A stretch of DNA of 64,000 bases from NCBI RefSeq assembly GCF_022846655.1, contig NZ_AP025667.1, positions 1,835,001 through 1,899,000 of the forward strand. The letters run 5' to 3'. The DNA comes from Streptomyces seoulensis. Lineage in GTDB: Bacteria; Actinomycetota; Actinomycetes; Streptomycetales; Streptomycetaceae. A model generated the notes under the pieces. It worked only from the letters and a program-made list of their open reading frames with translations. It made no database searches and was not told where the DNA came from. The position numbers and the translations under genes were made by a program. Below, piece by piece: positions 48,963-58,148 of this stretch (position 1 is its first letter; each line of letters begins with the position of its first letter).

Positions 48963-49249
48963 GGGATCTCCACATCATCCGGAAACGAAACCGCCCGAGG
49001 CACGGGTGGCGCTCGGGCAGGTACATGACGGGTGGAACAAGGTGAAGCTATCCCGACGGCGCGGATCTCCGAAAGGGCCGGACCCGCGTGAACCGGCGCA
49101 CGCGCCGGGCCGTGTGCGTCAACGAGGGGGCACGGCCGGATCGCGCCCCCCGGATGATCACAACGGGGAGTCGCGCGTTGACGCCCGGTAACGTGATCTC
49201 CGTTCCAGTGAGGTCGGCAACCGCCCGTCCGTGACGCGAGGAGACTTGA

Positions 49250-49600
49250 GTGGCTACCGAGACACCGCCCCCCGCGAAGCCCCCACTTCCTTCCCCCGAG
49301 GAGTTCACCGAGGCGCAAGCGAGCGCGGAGTTCGGTGAACTGCGCCGCGCGAACCGCTCCTTCGCCTTCCCCCTGACGATCGCCTTCATCGCCTGGTACC
49401 TGCTCTACGTGCTGCTCTCCTGCTACGCGGGCGACTTCATGGGCACCGAGATCGCGGGCAACATCAACGTGGCCCTCGTCCTGGGCCTCGCCCAGTTCCT
49501 CACCACGTTCCTCATCGCCTGGTGGTACGCGCGGCACGCCGCCGCCAAGCTCGACCCCAAGGCCGAGGCCATCAAGTCCCGGATGGAGGGCGGCGCATGA
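49250..49600 (+). CDS. DUF485 membrane protein paired with the acetate symporter
   Basis: A 116-residue protein of the DUF485 family. A cytoplasmic Pro-rich N-terminus (about 45 residues) precedes two transmembrane helices (about 43-63 and 75-96). DUF485 genes almost always sit directly ahead of the SSS-type acetate symporter actP, with which it overlaps here by 4 bases (ATGA), so it is likely an accessory subunit. GTG start after GAGGAGACTT. Confidence 0.9.
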   Translation: MATETPPPAKPPLPSPEEFTEAQASAEFGELRRANRSFAFPLTIAFIAWYLLYVLLSCYAGDFMGTEIAGNINVALVLGLAQFLTTFLIAWWYARHAAAKLDPKAEAIKSRMEGGA

Positions 49601-51240
49601 TCCCCGCTCAGCACACGATCCCCGCCCAGCACACGCTGCTCGCGGCCGGTGAGGCCAGTGAACACCGGACGCTGATCATCTCCCTGTTCGCGGTGTTCGT
49701 CGTCGCGACCCTCGTCATCACCGTCTGGGCGGGCCGCCAGACCAAGGACGCCGCCGACTTCTACGCGGGCGGCCGCCAGTTCACCGGCTTCCAGAACGGC
49801 CTGGCCGTATCCGGCGACTACATGTCCGCCGCGTCCTTCCTCGGTATCGCCGGCGCCATCGCCCTCTTCGGCTACGACGGCTTCCTCTACTCCATCGGCT
49901 TCCTGGTCGCCTGGCTGGTGGCCCTGCTCCTGGTCGCCGAGCCGCTGCGCAACTCCGGCCGCTACACCATGGGCGACGTGCTGGCCTACCGCATGCGCCA
50001 GCGCCCGGTGCGTACCGCCGCGGGCACCTCCACCATCGTGGTGTCGATCTTCTACCTGCTCGCGCAGATGGCCGGCGCCGGTGTCCTGGTCTCCCTGCTG
50101 CTCGGCATCACCAGCGACAGCGGCAAGATCGGCATCGTCGCCCTGGTCGGCGTCCTGATGATCGTGTACGTCACCATCGGCGGCATGAAGGGCACCACCT
50201 GGGTCCAGATGGTCAAGGCGGTGCTGCTGATCGCGGGCGCCCTGCTGCTGACCTTCCTGGTGCTGCTCAAGTTCGACTTCAACGTCTCGGACCTGCTCGG
50301 CTCGGCCGCCGACAACAGCGGCAAGGGCAAGGCGTTCCTGGAGCCCGGCCTGAAGTACGGCGCCACCGGCACTTCCAAGCTGGACTTCATCTCCCTCGGC
50401 ATCGCCCTGGTCCTGGGCACCGCGGGCCTGCCGCACATCCTGATCCGCTTCTACACCGTCCCCACCGCCAAGGCGGCCCGGAAGTCGGTCATCTGGGCCA
50501 TCGGCCTGATCGGCGCCTTCTACCTGATGACCCTCGCCCTCGGCTTCGGCGCCGCCGCGCTGATCAAGCCCGACGAGATCATCGCCTCCAACAAGGCGGG
50601 CAACACCGCCGCGCCCCTGCTCGCCCTGCACCTCGGGGGAGTGGACTCCAACTGGGGCGCCATCCTGCTGGCCAGCATCTCCGCCGTCGCCTTCGCCACG
50701 ATCCTCGCGGTCGTCGCGGGCCTCACCCTGGCCTCCTCCTCGTCCTTCGCCCACGACATCTACGCCAACGTCATCAAGAAGGGCCAGGCCACCGAGAAGC
50801 AGGAGATCAACGCCGCCCGCTACGCCACCGTCGGCATCGGCGCCGTCTCCATCGTGCTCGGCGCCCTCGCCCGCGACCTGAACGTGGCCGGACTCGTCGC
50901 GCTGGCCTTCGCCGTCGCCGCGTCGGCGAACCTGCCGACCATCCTCTACAGCCTGTTCTGGAAGCGGTTCACCACCTCCGGCGCCCTGTGGTCGATCTAC
51001 GGCGGCCTGGTCACCGCGGTCGGACTGGTGATGTTCTCCCCGGTCGTCTCCGGCAAGCCCACCTCGATGTTCCCCGACCTCGACTTCCACTGGTTCCCGC
51101 TTGAGAACCCCGGCATCATCTCGATCCCGGTCGGCTTCCTGCTGGGCGCGGTCGGCACCCTGCTGTCCAAGGAGGTCCCGGACGCGGAGAAGTACGCCGA
51201 GCTGGAGGTACGGTCCCTGACCGGCACCGGGGCGCACTGA
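49597..51240 (+). CDS. actP: Cation/acetate symporter (SSS family, ActP/MctC-like)
   Basis: A 547-residue sodium:solute symporter family protein with about 13 transmembrane helices. The SSS signature regions are ADFYAGGRQFTGFQNGLAVSGDYMSAASFLGIAG and the GTAGLPHILIRFYTVPTAKAARKS segment shared by ActP and MctC. It likely imports acetate, propionate or pyruvate with a cation. Its N-terminus has a six-residue repeat (IPAQHT twice). Coupled to the DUF485 gene. Confidence 0.92.
   Translation: MIPAQHTIPAQHTLLAAGEASEHRTLIISLFAVFVVATLVITVWAGRQTKDAADFYAGGRQFTGFQNGLAVSGDYMSAASFLGIAGAIALFGYDGFLYSIGFLVAWLVALLLVAEPLRNSGRYTMGDVLAYRMRQRPVRTAAGTSTIVVSIFYLLAQMAGAGVLVSLLLGITSDSGKIGIVALVGVLMIVYVTIGGMKGTTWVQMVKAVLLIAGALLLTFLVLLKFDFNVSDLLGSAADNSGKGKAFLEPGLKYGATGTSKLDFISLGIALVLGTAGLPHILIRFYTVPTAKAARKSVIWAIGLIGAFYLMTLALGFGAAALIKPDEIIASNKAGNTAAPLLALHLGGVDSNWGAILLASISAVAFATILAVVAGLTLASSSSFAHDIYANVIKKGQATEKQEINAARYATVGIGAVSIVLGALARDLNVAGLVALAFAVAASANLPTILYSLFWKRFTTSGALWSIYGGLVTAVGLVMFSPVVSGKPTSMFPDLDFHWFPLENPGIISIPVGFLLGAVGTLLSKEVPDAEKYAELEVRSLTGTGAH
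49600..49635. repeat. 18-bp tandem repeat in the actP N-terminal coding region
   Basis: ATCCCCGCYCAGCACACG occurs twice in a row (49600-49617 and 49618-49635, differing at one base), encoding IPAQHT twice just after the start Met. It extends the extracytoplasmic N-terminus without frame change. Confidence 0.75.
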
Positions 51241-51265
51241 GCACCCCCTCTGCAGAAGGACGCCA

Positions 51266-51306
51266 CGGCCGCGCCGCGCGGGCAGCACACCCGCGCGGCG
51301 CGGCCG
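51266..51306 (+). terminator. Long GC hairpin terminator after actP
   Basis: A 17-bp perfect stem, CGGCCGCGCCGCGCGGG / CCCGCGCGGCGCGGCCG, with a 7-base loop lies 26 bases after the symporter stop. It ends the DUF485-actP operon; no U-tract follows. Confidence 0.85.
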
Positions 51307-51412
51307 CGTCCGTACCGCGCCGGGGAACGAGCGGCTGTCGATGTCGGAGGTCTCGCGTAGGCTCGCAGGTGACAGGGAAAAAGAGGTCCGGAGAACGAGG
51401 GAGGGGGCCCAC

Positions 51413-52402
51413 GTGCTCATCGACACCTACGGCCGAGTGGCCACCGACCTGAGGGTCTCGCTGACCGACCGGTGCAATCTGCGCTGCACCTACTGCATGC
51501 CCGAAGAGGGCCTGCAGTGGCTGGCCAAGCCCGACCTGCTCACGGACGACGAGATCGTCCGCCTCATCGACCTCGCGGTGCGCCTGCTGGGCATCGAGGA
51601 GGTCCGGTTCACCGGCGGCGAGCCCCTGCTCCGCCCCGGCCTGGTCGGCATCGTGGAGCGCGTCGCGGCCCTGACCCCGCGCCCCCAGATGTCCATCACC
51701 ACCAACGGCATCGGCCTCAAGCGCACCGCCGCCGCCCTGAAGGAGGCGGGCCTGGACCGGGTCAACGTCTCCCTGGACACCCTGCGCCCCGACGTCTTCA
51801 AGACCCTCACGCGGCGCAACCGTCACCAGGACGTGCTGGACGGCCTCCAGGCCGCCGCCGACGCCGGGCTCACCCCGGTGAAGGTCAACTCCGTGCTGAT
51901 GCCGGGCCTGAACGCGGACGAGGCCCCCGACCTGCTGGCCTGGGCCCTGGAGCACGCGTACGAACTGCGGTTCATCGAGCAGATGCCGCTGGACGCCCAG
52001 CACGGCTGGAAGCGCGAGGGCATGGTCACCGCCCAGGACATCCTGGCGTCCCTGCGCACCCGCTTCGAGCTGACCGACGAGGGCGCCGGCGAGCGCGGTT
52101 CGGCCCCGGCCGAGCGCTGGCTGGTGGACGGCGGCCCGCAGCGGGTCGGCGTGATCGCCTCGGTGACCCGCCCGTTCTGCGCGGCCTGCGACCGCACCCG
52201 GCTCACCGCCGACGGGCAGATACGGACCTGTCTGTTCGCCACCGAGGAGACCGACCTGCGCGCCCTGCTGCGCTCCGGCGCGCCGGACGAGGAGATCGCC
52301 GAGCTGTGGCGCAAGGCGATGTGGGGCAAGAAGGCCGGCGCGGGTCTCGACGACCCGTCCTTCGTCCAGCCGGACCGACCGATGTCCGCGATCGGCGGCT
52401 GA
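51413..52402 (+). CDS. moaA: GTP 3',8-cyclase MoaA (molybdenum cofactor biosynthesis)
   Basis: A 329-residue radical SAM enzyme, first step of molybdopterin synthesis, converting GTP to 3',8-cH2GTP with MoaC. The N-terminal 4Fe-4S cluster ligands are C21, C25 and C28 (CNLRCTYC). The C-terminal cluster uses C256, C259 and C273 (FCAACD, IRTC). The chain ends in GG, which is functionally important in MoaA. GTG 51413 follows a GGAG-rich leader. No other moa gene is adjacent, so it is isolated from the rest of the pathway here. Confidence 0.93.
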   Translation: MLIDTYGRVATDLRVSLTDRCNLRCTYCMPEEGLQWLAKPDLLTDDEIVRLIDLAVRLLGIEEVRFTGGEPLLRPGLVGIVERVAALTPRPQMSITTNGIGLKRTAAALKEAGLDRVNVSLDTLRPDVFKTLTRRNRHQDVLDGLQAAADAGLTPVKVNSVLMPGLNADEAPDLLAWALEHAYELRFIEQMPLDAQHGWKREGMVTAQDILASLRTRFELTDEGAGERGSAPAERWLVDGGPQRVGVIASVTRPFCAACDRTRLTADGQIRTCLFATEETDLRALLRSGAPDEEIAELWRKAMWGKKAGAGLDDPSFVQPDRPMSAIGG

Positions 52403-52413
52403 CGGGGGGACCG

Positions 52414-52626
52414 TCAGGCGCCGGGCTCCTGCCAGTCCTTCAGCGCGACCACGTCCTTGAGGAACCCCCGCACCCCGAGGAACTGCGACAGGTGCTCGCG
52501 GTGCTCCTCGCAGGCGATCCAGGTCTTGCGCCGCTCAGGGGTGTGGATCTTCGGGTTGTTCCACGCCAGTACCCACACGGCGTCGGCTCGGCAGCCCTTG
52601 GCGGAACAGATCGGTGTATCGCTCAC
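52414..52626 (-). CDS. Small conserved protein, possible zinc-binding
   Basis: A 70-residue protein with two cysteines near the N-terminus (CSAKGC) and a CEEH motif further on, an arrangement suggestive of one zinc site. Trp-rich middle. Close homologues in Streptomyces are small proteins of unknown function often mis-named after acetone carboxylase. GTG start; convergent with moaA. Confidence 0.75.
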   Translation of the reverse strand: MSDTPICSAKGCRADAVWVLAWNNPKIHTPERRKTWIACEEHREHLSQFLGVRGFLKDVVALKDWQEPGA

Positions 52627-52636
52627 AGAGGGATTC

Positions 52637-52762
52637 TCACAGAGGGAGTCCCGCGGCGGAAACGGCCCCGAACAAGGCGACGCCGAGCAGCCACGGGGGG
52701 AGCTGCCCGGCGTCGGTCTGTCGCTCCGACGGGGGATGCGGAGCGCGTACGCAGTATGTCAC
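52637..52762 (-). CDS. Possible 41-residue membrane protein
   Basis: GTG 52762 to TGA 52637 encodes 41 residues with one hydrophobic segment (WLLGVALFGAVSAAGL) near the C-terminus. It lies between two minus-strand genes in an otherwise empty 234-base gap. Evidence is limited to a plausible frame and a hydrophobic segment; no good ribosome site is visible. Confidence 0.3.
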   Translation of the reverse strand: MTYCVRAPHPPSERQTDAGQLPPWLLGVALFGAVSAAGLPL

Positions 52763-52860
52763 GCAGCACTGGCCGACCGGCACAGGAACAGCATGATTGA
52801 TCTGAGCTTTTCCTGAGCTTGGCGGGAAGTCGTCTTCCGCTTTTTCCGCCCCCACGCTGC

Positions 52861-53253
52861 TCAGGCTCGGTCGGAACCTTCGCCGCGCGACTCCGCCTCC
52901 GGCCCCGCCGACGACGGCCGCGGGCCGGATTCCGCCCGCGCGTCGGAACTCTCGGCGCGCGGCGGTGTGATCATCGGCTTGGACGGCATGGCGACGAAGG
53001 TCGACGGCAGTGACTGCGGCCGCTCCCGGCCCGCGTTGGCGATCACGACGGCGACGTACGGCAGCAGGGCGCCCAGCACCAGCGCCACGATGGCGACGTA
53101 CCGCTCCACGTTCCACAGCGAGGCGGCCAGGATCACCGACAGCGTCCGCACGGACATGGAGATGACGTACCGGCGCTGCCGGCCGCGCACGTCCTCGGCG
53201 AGTCCGGTCCGGGCGCCGGTGATCCGGAAAACCTCGCCACGCTGCTTGCCCAT
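52861..53253 (-). CDS. DUF3099 membrane protein
   Basis: A 130-residue protein with a basic N-terminal part (VFRITGARTGLAEDVRGRQRRYVISMSVRTLSV) typical of DUF3099, two adjacent transmembrane helices (about 32-50 and 55-75) and a disordered Ser/Glu/Arg-rich tail. ATG 53253 is chosen; an in-frame ATG at 53274 is the alternative. Function unknown. Confidence 0.82.
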   Translation of the reverse strand: MGKQRGEVFRITGARTGLAEDVRGRQRRYVISMSVRTLSVILAASLWNVERYVAIVALVLGALLPYVAVVIANAGRERPQSLPSTFVAMPSKPMITPPRAESSDARAESGPRPSSAGPEAESRGEGSDRA

Positions 53254-53492
53254 CAGTCCACCATCCGCCCGCATGGGACCATCCCCGGCCCGAAGCCGCG
53301 TCCCTCGGCCCGTCGGGGAACCGGACCGGGACACTTCCCCCACGGTACGCCGCCACGGCGCCGCGCTCGATACCGGGGCACCCGCCCGGCCTGCGGGAAC
53401 GCCCACCATCCGGGTGCGCCCGGCGTGCGCGGCGCCCGGAGCGCGCCCAGACTGGCCGGGACGATCAGGTCGAGCCGGACGAGGAGGCCGCC

Positions 53493-53786
53493 ATGGGCTG
53501 GCTGTGGGCGATCATCGTGGGATTCGTGCTGGGTCTGCTCGCCAAGGCGATCATTCCCGGCAAGCAGCACAGCCCGCTGTGGCTGACCACCATCTGCGGC
53601 ATCCTGGGCGCCCTCGTGGGCAACGCCATCGCCCGCGGGCTCGGGGTCGCCGAGACACGCGGCATCGACTGGAGCAGGCACATCTTCCAGCTCGTCGCGG
53701 CGATCATCATCGTGTTCTTCGTCGACATGCTCTACATGGCGACCCTCGGCAAGCGCAAGCGGCGCAAGGCCGAGCAGCGGGTGTGA
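53493..53786 (+). CDS. GlsB/YeaQ/YmgE family stress-response membrane protein
   Basis: A 97-residue protein with three predicted transmembrane helices and Gly-rich motifs (MGWLWAIIVGFVLGLLAKAIIPG, GILGALVGNAIARG) typical of the transglycosylase-associated/GlsB family. The C-terminal tail is Lys/Arg-rich. ATG 53493 after GAGGAGG. Associated with general stress in other bacteria; no operon partner here. Confidence 0.9.
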   Translation: MGWLWAIIVGFVLGLLAKAIIPGKQHSPLWLTTICGILGALVGNAIARGLGVAETRGIDWSRHIFQLVAAIIIVFFVDMLYMATLGKRKRRKAEQRV

Positions 53787-53800
53787 GGCAGCGGTCATGA

Positions 53801-53838
53801 CGAAGGGCGGCCTCCCCGCGAGGGGAAGCCGCCCTTCG
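53801..53838. terminator. Bidirectional hairpin terminator between the GlsB gene and tyrS
   Basis: A stem of CGAAGGGCGGC / GCCGCCCTTCG with inner CTCCCC / GGGGA pairing lies between the convergent stop codons. It can serve both strands. Confidence 0.85.
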
Positions 53839-53846
53839 GCGTGGCC

Positions 53847-55115
53847 TCAGGCCCCGGTGACCTCGACGGCCGCCAGGTTCTTCTTGCCCCGGCGCAGCAC
53901 CAGCCAGCGGCCGTGCAGCAGCTCCTCGGCGGCCGGTACGGCGTCCTCGGCGGCGACCTTGACGTTGTTCACGTAGGCACCGCCCTCCTTCACCGTGCGG
54001 CGCGCGGCGGACTTGCTGGCGACCAGGCCCACCTCGGCGAGCAGGTCCACCACCGGGCCCAGTTCGGCGACCTGGACGTGCGGCAGCTCGGACAGCGCGG
54101 CCGCGAGGGTGCGCTCGTCCAGCTCCGACAGCTCACCCTGGCCGAACAGCGCCTTGGACGCGGCGACCACGGCGGCGGTCTGCTCCGCGCCGTGCACCAG
54201 CGTCGTCAGCTCCTCCGCCAGCGCGCGCTGCGCGGCACGGGCCTGCGGACGCTCCTCGGTCAGCTTCTCCAGCTCCTCGATCTCCTCGCGGGACTTGAAG
54301 CTGAAGATCCGCAGGAACTTGGAGACGTCCCGGTCGTCCGCGTTCAGCCAGAACTGGTAGAACGCGTACGGCGTGGTCATCTCCGCGTCCAGCCAGACCG
54401 TGCCGGACTCGGTCTTGCCGAACTTGGTGCCGTCCGCCTTGGTGATCAGCGGGGTGCCCAGCGCGTGCACCACGGCGTCCGGGTCGACCCGGTGGATCAG
54501 GTCGGTGCCCGAGGTGAGGTTGCCCCACTGGTCGCTGCCGCCGGTCTGGAGCGTGCAGCCGTACCGCCGGTACAGCTCCAGGAAGTCCATGCCCTGGAGG
54601 ATCTGGTAGCTGAACTCGGTGTAGCTGATGCCCGCGTCGGAGTTCAGCCGGCGGGAGACGGCCTCCTTGGCGATCATCTTGTTGACCCGGAAGTGCTTGC
54701 CGATGTCCCGCAGGAACTCGATGGCCGACATCCCCTGGGTCCAGTCCAGGTTGTTGACCATCACGGCCGCGTTCGGGCCCTCGAAGTCCAGCAGCGGCTG
54801 GATCTGCCCGCGCAGCCGCTCCACCCACTGGCCGACGATCTCCGGCGCGTTCAGCGTGCGCTCGGCGTTCGGCTTCGGGTCACCGATCAGACCGGTGGCG
54901 CCGCCGACCAGGCCCAGCGGACGGTGGCCCGCGTCCTGGATCCGGCGCATGGTGAGGATCTGCACGAGGTTGCCGAGGTGCAGGCTGGGCGCGGTCGGGT
55001 CGAAGCCGCAATAGAACGTGACAGGACCGTCCGCGAACGCCTTGCGCAATGCGTCCTCGTCGGTGGAGAGGGCGATCAGCCCACGCCACTTCAGTTCGTC
55101 GACGATGTCCGTCAC
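53847..55115 (-). CDS. tyrS: Tyrosyl-tRNA synthetase
   Basis: A 422-residue class I aminoacyl-tRNA synthetase charging tRNA-Tyr. The HIGH-type motif is HLGN (residues 46-49) after [11 protein letters not shown]; the KMSKS-type motif is KFGKT near residue 230. A C-terminal S4 RNA-binding domain ([23 protein letters not shown]) is present. GTG start. Housekeeping, monocistronic between its terminator and the tldE gene. I see no T-box leader. Confidence 0.97.
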   Translation of the reverse strand: MTDIVDELKWRGLIALSTDEDALRKAFADGPVTFYCGFDPTAPSLHLGNLVQILTMRRIQDAGHRPLGLVGGATGLIGDPKPNAERTLNAPEIVGQWVERLRGQIQPLLDFEGPNAAVMVNNLDWTQGMSAIEFLRDIGKHFRVNKMIAKEAVSRRLNSDAGISYTEFSYQILQGMDFLELYRRYGCTLQTGGSDQWGNLTSGTDLIHRVDPDAVVHALGTPLITKADGTKFGKTESGTVWLDAEMTTPYAFYQFWLNADDRDVSKFLRIFSFKSREEIEELEKLTEERPQARAAQRALAEELTTLVHGAEQTAAVVAASKALFGQGELSELDERTLAAALSELPHVQVAELGPVVDLLAEVGLVASKSAARRTVKEGGAYVNNVKVAAEDAVPAAEELLHGRWLVLRRGKKNLAAVEVTGA

Positions 55116-55171
55116 GGTTCTCGTGTCTCCTAGATGATCTTCCGGCGGTCGGGTGACAGCCGACTACGAGG

Positions 55172-56566
55172 TTATACGCCCTGGCTGACAGAGCTCATAT
55201 TGAATTCCGGCACGCGCAGCGCGGGCATCGCGGCCCGGGTGAACCAGTCGCTCCACTCGCGGGGCAGCGTCTGCTCGGTGCGGCCCGCCTCGGACGCCCG
55301 GCCCAGCACGCCGACCGGTGACTCGTTGAACCGGAAGTTGTTCACCTGGCCGGTGACCTCGCCGTTCTCCACCAGGTAGACCCCGTCGCGGGTGAGGCCC
55401 GTGAGCAGCAGGGTCGCCGGGTCGACCTCGCGGATGTACCAGAGGCAGGTCAGCAGCAGCCCGCGCCCGGTGTCCGCGACCATCTCCGCGAGCGAGCGGT
55501 CGCCGCCGCCGTCCAGGATCAGGTTGTCCAGCGCCGGGGCGAGCGGCAGACCGGTCAGGGCCGCGCTGTGCCGGGTGGTGGTGAGGTGATCGAGGACACC
55601 GTCCTTGATCCAGTCGGTGGCCCGTACGGGCAGCCCGTTGTCGAACACCGAGCGGTCGCCGCCGGAGGAATGCGCGACCACGAACGGCGCGCAGCCGAGC
55701 CCCGGCTCGTACGGGTCGCTGCGCAGGGTCAGCGGCAGTTCGCTCAGCCGCTCGCCGGAGCGGGTGCCGCCGCCCGGCTTGGAGAACACCGTGCGGCCCT
55801 CGGCGGCGTCCCGGCCCGAGGCGGACCAGAGCTGGTAGATCAGCAGGTCGGCCACGGCGGACGGCGGCAGCAGCGTCTCGTACCGCCCGGCCGGAAGGTC
55901 CACCCGGCGCTCCGCCCAGCCGAGGCGCTCGGCCAGCTCGGTGTCCAGCGCGCCCGGATCGACGTCCTTGAAGTCGCGGGTGGAGCGGCCGGCCCAGGCC
56001 GAGCGGGTGTGGTCGGGGGACTTGGCGTTCAGCTCCAGGGTGCCGGTCGGCTGGTCGTGCCTGAGGCGCAGGCCGGTGGAGGTGCCCAGGTAGGTGGAGA
56101 CGGTCTCGTGGCTGGCGAAGCCGTACAGCTCCCGGCCCCCGGCCCGCGCACGGGCGAACGCCTCGCCGAGCGCCGGGGCGAAGTCCGCGAAGACCGCCGA
56201 GGAGGTCTCGGCGGGTGCGTCGCGGAAGTCCGGGGACTCCGGCACCCCGGTGACCAGCGGCTGGGCGTCCTCGGCGGGCCCGGACGCCCGCGCGGCGGCC
56301 TCGGCGGCCCGCACCAGCGGCTCCAGCTCGGCCGAGGTGACCGCCGACCGCGACACCACGCCGGAGGCGGTGCCCTGCTGCCCGTCCACGGTGGCGATCA
56401 CGGTGAGGGTACGGCCGCGGGTCACGCCGTTGGTGGTGAGCGCGTTGCCCGCCCAGCGCAGGTTGGCGCTCGACTCCTCGTCCGCGATGACGACACAGCC
56501 GTCGGACCGGGACAGCGCGAGGGCCTGCTCGACGATCTCGTACGGCTTGCTGGTCCGCGCGCTCAT
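55172..56566 (-). CDS. tldE: TldE/PmbA-like metalloprotease partner subunit
   Basis: A 464-residue TldD/PmbA family protein of the TldE kind, without an HExxxH zinc motif. Family segments include GYAVR-equivalent early strands and the C-terminal NNFRFNESPVGVLGRASEAGRTEQTLPREWSDWF. TldD and TldE form a heterodimeric protease in other bacteria that trims modified peptides such as microcins and acts on the CcdA antitoxin. The ATG start overlaps tldD's stop by 4 bases, so the two are made together. Confidence 0.9.
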   Translation of the reverse strand: MSARTSKPYEIVEQALALSRSDGCVVIADEESSANLRWAGNALTTNGVTRGRTLTVIATVDGQQGTASGVVSRSAVTSAELEPLVRAAEAAARASGPAEDAQPLVTGVPESPDFRDAPAETSSAVFADFAPALGEAFARARAGGRELYGFASHETVSTYLGTSTGLRLRHDQPTGTLELNAKSPDHTRSAWAGRSTRDFKDVDPGALDTELAERLGWAERRVDLPAGRYETLLPPSAVADLLIYQLWSASGRDAAEGRTVFSKPGGGTRSGERLSELPLTLRSDPYEPGLGCAPFVVAHSSGGDRSVFDNGLPVRATDWIKDGVLDHLTTTRHSAALTGLPLAPALDNLILDGGGDRSLAEMVADTGRGLLLTCLWYIREVDPATLLLTGLTRDGVYLVENGEVTGQVNNFRFNESPVGVLGRASEAGRTEQTLPREWSDWFTRAAMPALRVPEFNMSSVSQGV

Positions 56567-58086
56567 CGCCCGGCCTCCTGCGTGGTGTTGAGGATGTTGA
56601 CGCCCCGGAACAGGGCCGAGGGGCAGCCGTGGGAGACGGCGGCGATCTGGCCCGGCTGGGCCTTGCCGCAGTTGAAGACACCGCCGAGGACGTACGTCTG
56701 CGGACCGCCGACGGCGGCCATCGAACCCCAGAAGTCGGTGGTCGTGGCCTGGTAGGCGACGTCCCTGAGCTGGCCGGTGATCCGCCCGTTCTCGATGCGG
56801 AAGAAGCGCTGCCCGGTAAATTGAAAATTGTACCTTTGCATATCAATTGACCATGAACGGTCGCCGACGACGTAGATCCCCCGGTCGACGCCCCCGATCA
56901 GCCCCTCCGTGGACAGCCCGGCCGGGTCGGGCCGGAGCGAGACGTTGGCCATGCGCTGCACCGGGACATGGCCGGGGGAGTCCGCGAAGGCGCAGCCGTT
57001 GGAGCGCTCGAAGCCCGTCAACTTGGCGATACGGCGGTCCAGTTGGTACCCGGTGAGCGTGCCGTCCCGCACCAGGTCCCAGGACTGCGCGGCCACGCCC
57101 TCGTCGTCGTAGCCGATGGTCGCCAGACCGTGTTCGGCGGTGCGGTCGCCGGTGACGTTCATCAGCTCCGAGCCGTACCTGAGCTTGCCGAGCTGGTCGA
57201 ACGTGGCGAACGAGGTACCGGCGTACGCGGCCTCGTAGCCGAGGGCGCGGTCCAGCTCGGTGGCGTGGCCGATGGACTCGTGGATGGTGAGCCACAGGTT
57301 GGAGGGGTCCACGACCAGGTCGTACAGTCCCGGCTCCACGCTCGGCGCGCGCATCTTCTCGGCCAGCAGCTCAGGGATCTGTTCGAGTTCCGCGTCCCAG
57401 TCCCAGCCGGTCCCGGTCAGGTACTCCCAGCCGCGCCCGGCGGCCGGGGCGAGGGTGCGCATGGAGTCGAACTCCCCGCTGGAGCTGTCCACCGAGACGG
57501 CCGTCAGCTCCGGGTGCAGCCGGACGCGCTGCTGGGTGGTGACCGTCCCGGCGGTGTCGGCGTAGAACTTGTTCTCGTGCACGGTCGTCAGCGACGCGTC
57601 CACGTGGTCGACCCCCTGCGCCGCGAGCAGCCGCCCGCTCCAGTCGGCCAGCAGCGCGGACTTCTCCTCGTCCGGCACGGTGAAGGGGTCGATCTCGTAC
57701 GAGGAGATCCACGTCTTGTCGGCGTGCACGGGCTCGTCGGCCAGTTCCACGCGCTCCGCCGAGTCGGCCGCCCGGATCACCTGCGCGGACAGCTTGGCCA
57801 TCGCCACGGCCTGGGAGGCGACCTTCGCCGCGCCGCCCATGGTCAGGTCCACCCCGGAGGCGAACCCCCAGCTACCTCCGTGCACGACCCTGACCGCGTA
57901 GCCGAGGTCGGTGGTGTCCGAGGACCCGGCCGGCCGTCCGTCGCGCACCCGCCAGGAGGCACTGCGCACCCGCTCCAGCCGGAAGTCGGCGTGCTCGGCT
58001 CCCAGGGCGCGGGCCCGCGCCAACGCGGCGTCGGCCAGGGCCCGCAGGGGGAGCTCCAGGAAGGAGGGGTCGATGTGTCGGGCCAC
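56563..58086 (-). CDS. tldD: TldD-like zinc metalloprotease subunit
   Basis: A 507-residue TldD protein. The zinc motif is HESIGH (H269-E270 and H274), followed by TELDRALG, and the family GSELMNVTGDRT and SWSIDMQRYNFQFTGQ motifs are present. With TldE it should form the catalytic dimer that digests small modified peptides in a tunnel-shaped chamber. The GTG start 58086 has AGGAGGA upstream. Residues 411-424 are encoded by an unusually AT-rich run of rare codons (see separate entry). Confidence 0.93.
   Translation of the reverse strand: MARHIDPSFLELPLRALADAALARARALGAEHADFRLERVRSASWRVRDGRPAGSSDTTDLGYAVRVVHGGSWGFASGVDLTMGGAAKVASQAVAMAKLSAQVIRAADSAERVELADEPVHADKTWISSYEIDPFTVPDEEKSALLADWSGRLLAAQGVDHVDASLTTVHENKFYADTAGTVTTQQRVRLHPELTAVSVDSSSGEFDSMRTLAPAAGRGWEYLTGTGWDWDAELEQIPELLAEKMRAPSVEPGLYDLVVDPSNLWLTIHESIGHATELDRALGYEAAYAGTSFATFDQLGKLRYGSELMNVTGDRTAEHGLATIGYDDEGVAAQSWDLVRDGTLTGYQLDRRIAKLTGFERSNGCAFADSPGHVPVQRMANVSLRPDPAGLSTEGLIGGVDRGIYVVGDRSWSIDMQRYNFQFTGQRFFRIENGRITGQLRDVAYQATTTDFWGSMAAVGGPQTYVLGGVFNCGKAQPGQIAAVSHGCPSALFRGVNILNTTQEAGR
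56815..56856. other. AT-rich rare-codon patch inside tldD
   Basis: These 42 bases encode TldD residues 411-424 (SWSIDMQRYNFQFT) and have only 13 G/C bases (31%) in a region that is otherwise above 70%. Codons include TCA twice, ATT, GAT, CAA twice, AGG, AAT and TTT twice, all rare here; the flanking codons return to G/C endings at once. The protein stretch is a normal conserved TldD motif, so the anomaly is at nucleotide level. Confidence 0.85.
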
Positions 58087-58148
58087 GGGTGGGTTCCTCC
58101 TGGACGTGGTGGGGTGCTCAGGAGGATACGTCCCGGCGGTGCCCGGTC

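Noticed and set aside
49027..49249. A promoter TTGACG-N5-TAACGT before the DUF485 gene
   Set aside because: The spacing is far too short for a sigma-70-type promoter.
51413..52402. A molybdenum cofactor riboswitch upstream of moaA
   Set aside because: The leader is short and mainly occupied by the actP terminator; no conserved structure was seen.
56815..56856. A promoter inside the AT-rich patch
   Set aside because: TTGAAA with TATCAA on the plus strand and TTGATA with TACAAT on the minus strand have spacers of about 14 and 8 bases, not the usual 16-19.
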